A stretch of DNA of 64,000 nt. Origin: Parasponia andersonii (Eukaryota; Streptophyta; Magnoliopsida; Rosales; Cannabaceae). The stretch's first letter is position 1, and every line of letters starts with the position of its first letter. Positions 55,667 through 64,000 of the stretch are shown in pieces. The notes under the pieces were generated by a model. That model was not told the origin of the DNA and searched no databases. It saw nothing but the letters and a program-made list of their open reading frames with translations. The translations under genes and the position numbers were made by a program. The DNA lies in assembly GCA_002914805.1 (NCBI GenBank), contig JXTB01000168.1, positions 178,028 to 242,027 of the forward strand, written 5' to 3'.

Positions 55667-58217
55667 CAGTGATAGGGAATCACATTCACAACGCCTAACT
55701 TGGAGATGGAGTACATCAACTCTGTTTTATTATGGATTAATTCAACTTTTGGTTCCTTCACTAAAATAAGTTCTATTTAAAAAAAAAAAAAGAGTGAAAA
55801 AATGATTGAATATTCAAAATAAATATATTCTATATTTGAATTATGGTATCATTTATATGTTTAATTAGTCAAAGATTTTAAAAAAGAATAGAGAGAATAT
55901 ATATTATCTAAAACATTTTTTTTTAAAAAAAATTCTCTATAGTTGTAGTGCAAATTCATAAAAAAATCTAAAATTATTTGAAATTTTGAAAGTGAAAGTG
56001 ATAGAAGGGGAAAAAAAAAACTTTTTCCTTTATAGTTGCATTTATAGTTGCAGCACAAATCTATTGCAGAAAAAAAAATCTAAAATTTTGAAAATTCAAT
56101 AAGTAACAAAAATTTCTTTATTATCAAAGGCGAGAAATGAGTTTTTTTTTTTAAATTATTTTTAAAGAGGTTTTAAACCTTATATATTCTCTATCCTTTA
56201 ATTTTTAAGTGTGGTATGTGAGTTAAAATAATTTATTTGGGGTAAAATATTAATTTAAGTAATTTTTTTTGAAACTTTTGACTAGTCAAAAATAATAAAA
56301 TGATATAATGATTCAAATAGAAATATTTATTCTTAAATTTAAACAAAATAAGGATTTTTTTCACACTTTTTTAAAATAGATGGTATTTTAATGATAATTT
56401 CCCTTAAATATAATGTATTTATTTTGAATATATAAAAATAATTCTTTTTCCACATTTGTTTAATATAGAGAGTATTTTAGTGATAATTTCTCTATTCTTA
56501 TTTCGGTCTTTAAATTCCTTATCTTTATAAAGATCCTTATTTCGTTCTTTAAATTTCTTATCTTTATAAAGATCCTAATATTTGTAAGCAGTTAGTTGAG
56601 CTTGAACTTGAAGTTAGAACTTAAACTTTACTATTTTGCTTGTTATTTGACAGAGAGATGTGACTAGCTAGATTACAACAAATATATTATTTTTGAATAA
56701 TTTATGCATTGGTTAGAACAAGTATGGTGACCAAATTGGTATGATTCTTTAAATTCAAAATATTGCTTAAATTTGTCTGGTGTCCCATAATGTGACTAAT
56801 CTTATGGGATTTTAGATGAGTTGGTGAATGAGTTTCATTTGTTAGGACTAGGAATAATTTTTTGCTATGGTAGAAATTATTAGACATAAGTTAAAATTAG
56901 CTATTATGCAAAATTATGAATGTGTTTTTGTACCTTTAATCAGTTCTAACCTAACTATATAACTTTCGTTCCTCGAAGAAGTGTTGGTCCTTATGTGGAA
57001 GTAGTATCTGAGGAATTCCCCATATATATAGGCTATAGATAAATGAATTGTTCTCTCAAATTAGGATTTGTTGGTATGTTATGTTCCAACGAAAAGGATA
57101 TATAATTTTTGTCAATTTGTTTTGTAACGATAATGTATTAGACTTTTGTTATCTTGTTTAATTTATAGTAGAAATTTTTTTGTCGCTTCCTACTGTAGAT
57201 AAATGACATAAACTGAACTGAACTGCATAAATTTTTGTATTACCTGTAATTTTTTCTGATATTTATATTTTGTATAAAGTTTATTTAATTTGACATCAAA
57301 GTACTAGTCTTTACAACTAATTATGTTGAATGGATTAGATATGACTAGGAGATGCTTCTAGGGAAGTTGTTGGAGTTAAAAGGGAGGTTGTGCATTTGAG
57401 TGTTTAGCCATTTGCAAGGGTTTAATCTTTGCTAAGGAAAGTGATCCTCAAGTCTCTCACCTGGATTCTTCAAGATATCCGTAAGTTGCTTTATATTTTC
57501 TAGTGATGATCCGTGCTATTTCATTCCCAGATATATTGGCTAAAGTTACTTTATCTGTAAGTTCGTCTAGATATTTCATAGCACGTTACATGCTAGCTAC
57601 TAATTAATCAATTTTTTTGAAAGAGAAAACCAGTTTTCATTTTATATATATATATATATATATATATTTTTCACAAAAACTAAGTCAAAGCAAATTTGGA
57701 TAGAAGGGAACCTTTAATCTCTTTCTTCAAGGGTAGAACCATAAAATACTCCCCTGCAAATCTTTTTGTTATGTTTGAGTTATTTTATTTTATTTGTTTT
57801 TGAAAAAAGTGGTATAGCCCAATGTATAGGTGATATTTAGATGGGGACCTAAGAACCCTATTAATAACCAAGGGCTTTGCCAAAGCCCAAATGGGGATGG
57901 ATCCTGAAATCTGGGCCCACACTCATAACGCCGATCTCCGCTGCACGCACACTCACTACCATATCGAATCGAATGTTCTTTGTTTCTTTATTGTAATGGT
58001 GGTGGTTATGGTAATGGTAATGGTGATGGCCCCAAAAAAGCTAGACAGACGAGAGGGAAAGAGAGTCGTTGGAGTCAGTTGGTTTGGGTTTGGGTTTGGG
58101 TTTGGGGCACTCTCGTCTCCATCTCTGATTCTCTTTTCCTTCCTTTCCTTGTATTGATTGGATTTGGGACAACGAGCAACAAGAAGAAGAAGAAGAAGAA
58201 GAAGAGCAAAGAGAGCA
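55667..58217. other. Intergenic DNA between PPR and SEC23 (divergent)
   Basis: A head-to-head spacer of 2.5 kb. No gene is seen. It has duplicated short blocks near 56500-56575 (TTAAATTCCTTATCTTTATA twice), a TA run at 57643-57666, and a G/T-rich SEC23 leader with TTTGGG repeats (58086-58108) and a GAA-type run (58181-58206). Confidence 0.5.
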
Positions 58218-63449
<5,232 letters not shown>

Positions 63450-64000
63450 GTAATATTCAATTTACATGTCTTCAAGGTGTTGAGTTCAGTTTTATAAAGG
63501 CCCATTATAACAGAGTGAAAAAGTACTTTTGATAAGTACTTTAGAGGACATAGCTGTAAAGCTTTGCCAAGAAATAAATAGAAAAAAAAAAGTTATAATG
63601 AGAAATAAACAATAGTCTAAAGTTGATCAATTTGTCAGACCATTTTGCACACTTGACTATTGGGAGGAGAGCAACTTCCTATATGATGCCTATATAGCTT
63701 ACTGGTTTATGCATATAGGTTATTTTGCACAAAGACTATTCTTGTTGCTGTTCAAACTTATAGCAAAGTACAAGATTTGATATTTATTGTTTGCATTCAC
63801 CTCGCTGATATCCCTGACGAAGACAGATGGGAATGAAAGATATTTTTCATTAATCTACAACAAACTTGTTACAGCAATTTATAGACAGATCAGGTGACAA
63901 AAAAAGAAACTAATCTAACCAAATCAGAATCAAACCAAATCAGAAAAAAATCAACCAAAAATAAAATCCCTTGATAACAGGGATTGACACTATAGAATAA
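63450..64000. other. SEC23 intron 8, incomplete
   Basis: The sequence after GAG|GTAATA is non-coding up to the window edge. Its last 170 bases (from about 63830) resemble neither exon nor simple repeat. Confidence 0.5.

Noticed and set aside
58080..58110. Telomere-like repeat in the SEC23 leader
   Set aside because: The unit is TTTGGG, not the plant telomere unit TTTAGGG, and it is only about four copies in a G/T-rich leader.
58158..58217. Upstream in-frame ATG for SEC23
   Set aside because: It would add a poly-Arg stretch coded by a microsatellite, and conserved sequence starts at 58218.

Overview
This is nuclear DNA from a flowering plant, most likely a eudicot. The evidence is intron-rich genes with GT-AG introns, AT-rich spacers, plant-only families (non-specific phospholipase C, NPH3/BTB, PLS-type PPR, tapetal-type bHLH), a nuclear tRNA-Glu and plant LTR retrotransposons. 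I cannot name the species. There is one 382-base assembly gap (12221-12602) and a single N at 62366.

Layout. Positions 1-14.3 kb are transposon-rich: a solo LTR (539-2729), a hAT-like MITE (4394-4967) and a nearly complete LTR retrotransposon of the Tat type (6086-14251, read on the minus strand). That element keeps both LTRs, a tRNA-Asn-type primer binding site, a polypurine tract, a decayed gag-protease frame and an integrase tail. It has lost reverse transcriptase, RNase H and most of integrase. It also carries a spliced antisense gene with its own TATA box.

Positions 14.9-28.8 kb hold two tandem genes for non-specific phospholipase C (NPC3/4/5 type), each with four exons and the same intron phases. 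A second solo LTR, related to the first but inverted, lies between them. Sequence far upstream of the first NPC gene (about 5.5 kb) resembles sequence about 1 kb upstream of the second, so the retrotransposon appears to have landed in the upstream region of the first copy after the duplication.

Positions 29.8-64 kb are ordinary genic DNA: an AAE19-type acyl-activating enzyme (16 exons, adenylation domain, carrier domain and beta-propeller), a small two-helix membrane protein, an NPH3-family gene with a shortened BTB region, tRNA-Glu(CUC), a LYRM9-type LYR protein, a bHLH10/89/91/EAT1-like transcription factor with a broken 3'-end duplicate downstream, an intronless PPR gene, and the first eight exons of SEC23, which runs off the right edge and uses one GC-AG intron.

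The host genes do not form one pathway. They cover membrane phospholipid hydrolysis (NPC), carrier-linked acyl or amino-acid activation (AAE19), phototropin-type signalling (NPH3), mitochondrial LYR function, anther transcription (bHLH), organellar RNA processing (PPR) and COPII vesicle formation (SEC23). I see no operon-like system. The most unusual material is inside the 6-14 kb retroelement: the antisense gene and a hairpin plus G-run motif that occurs three times.
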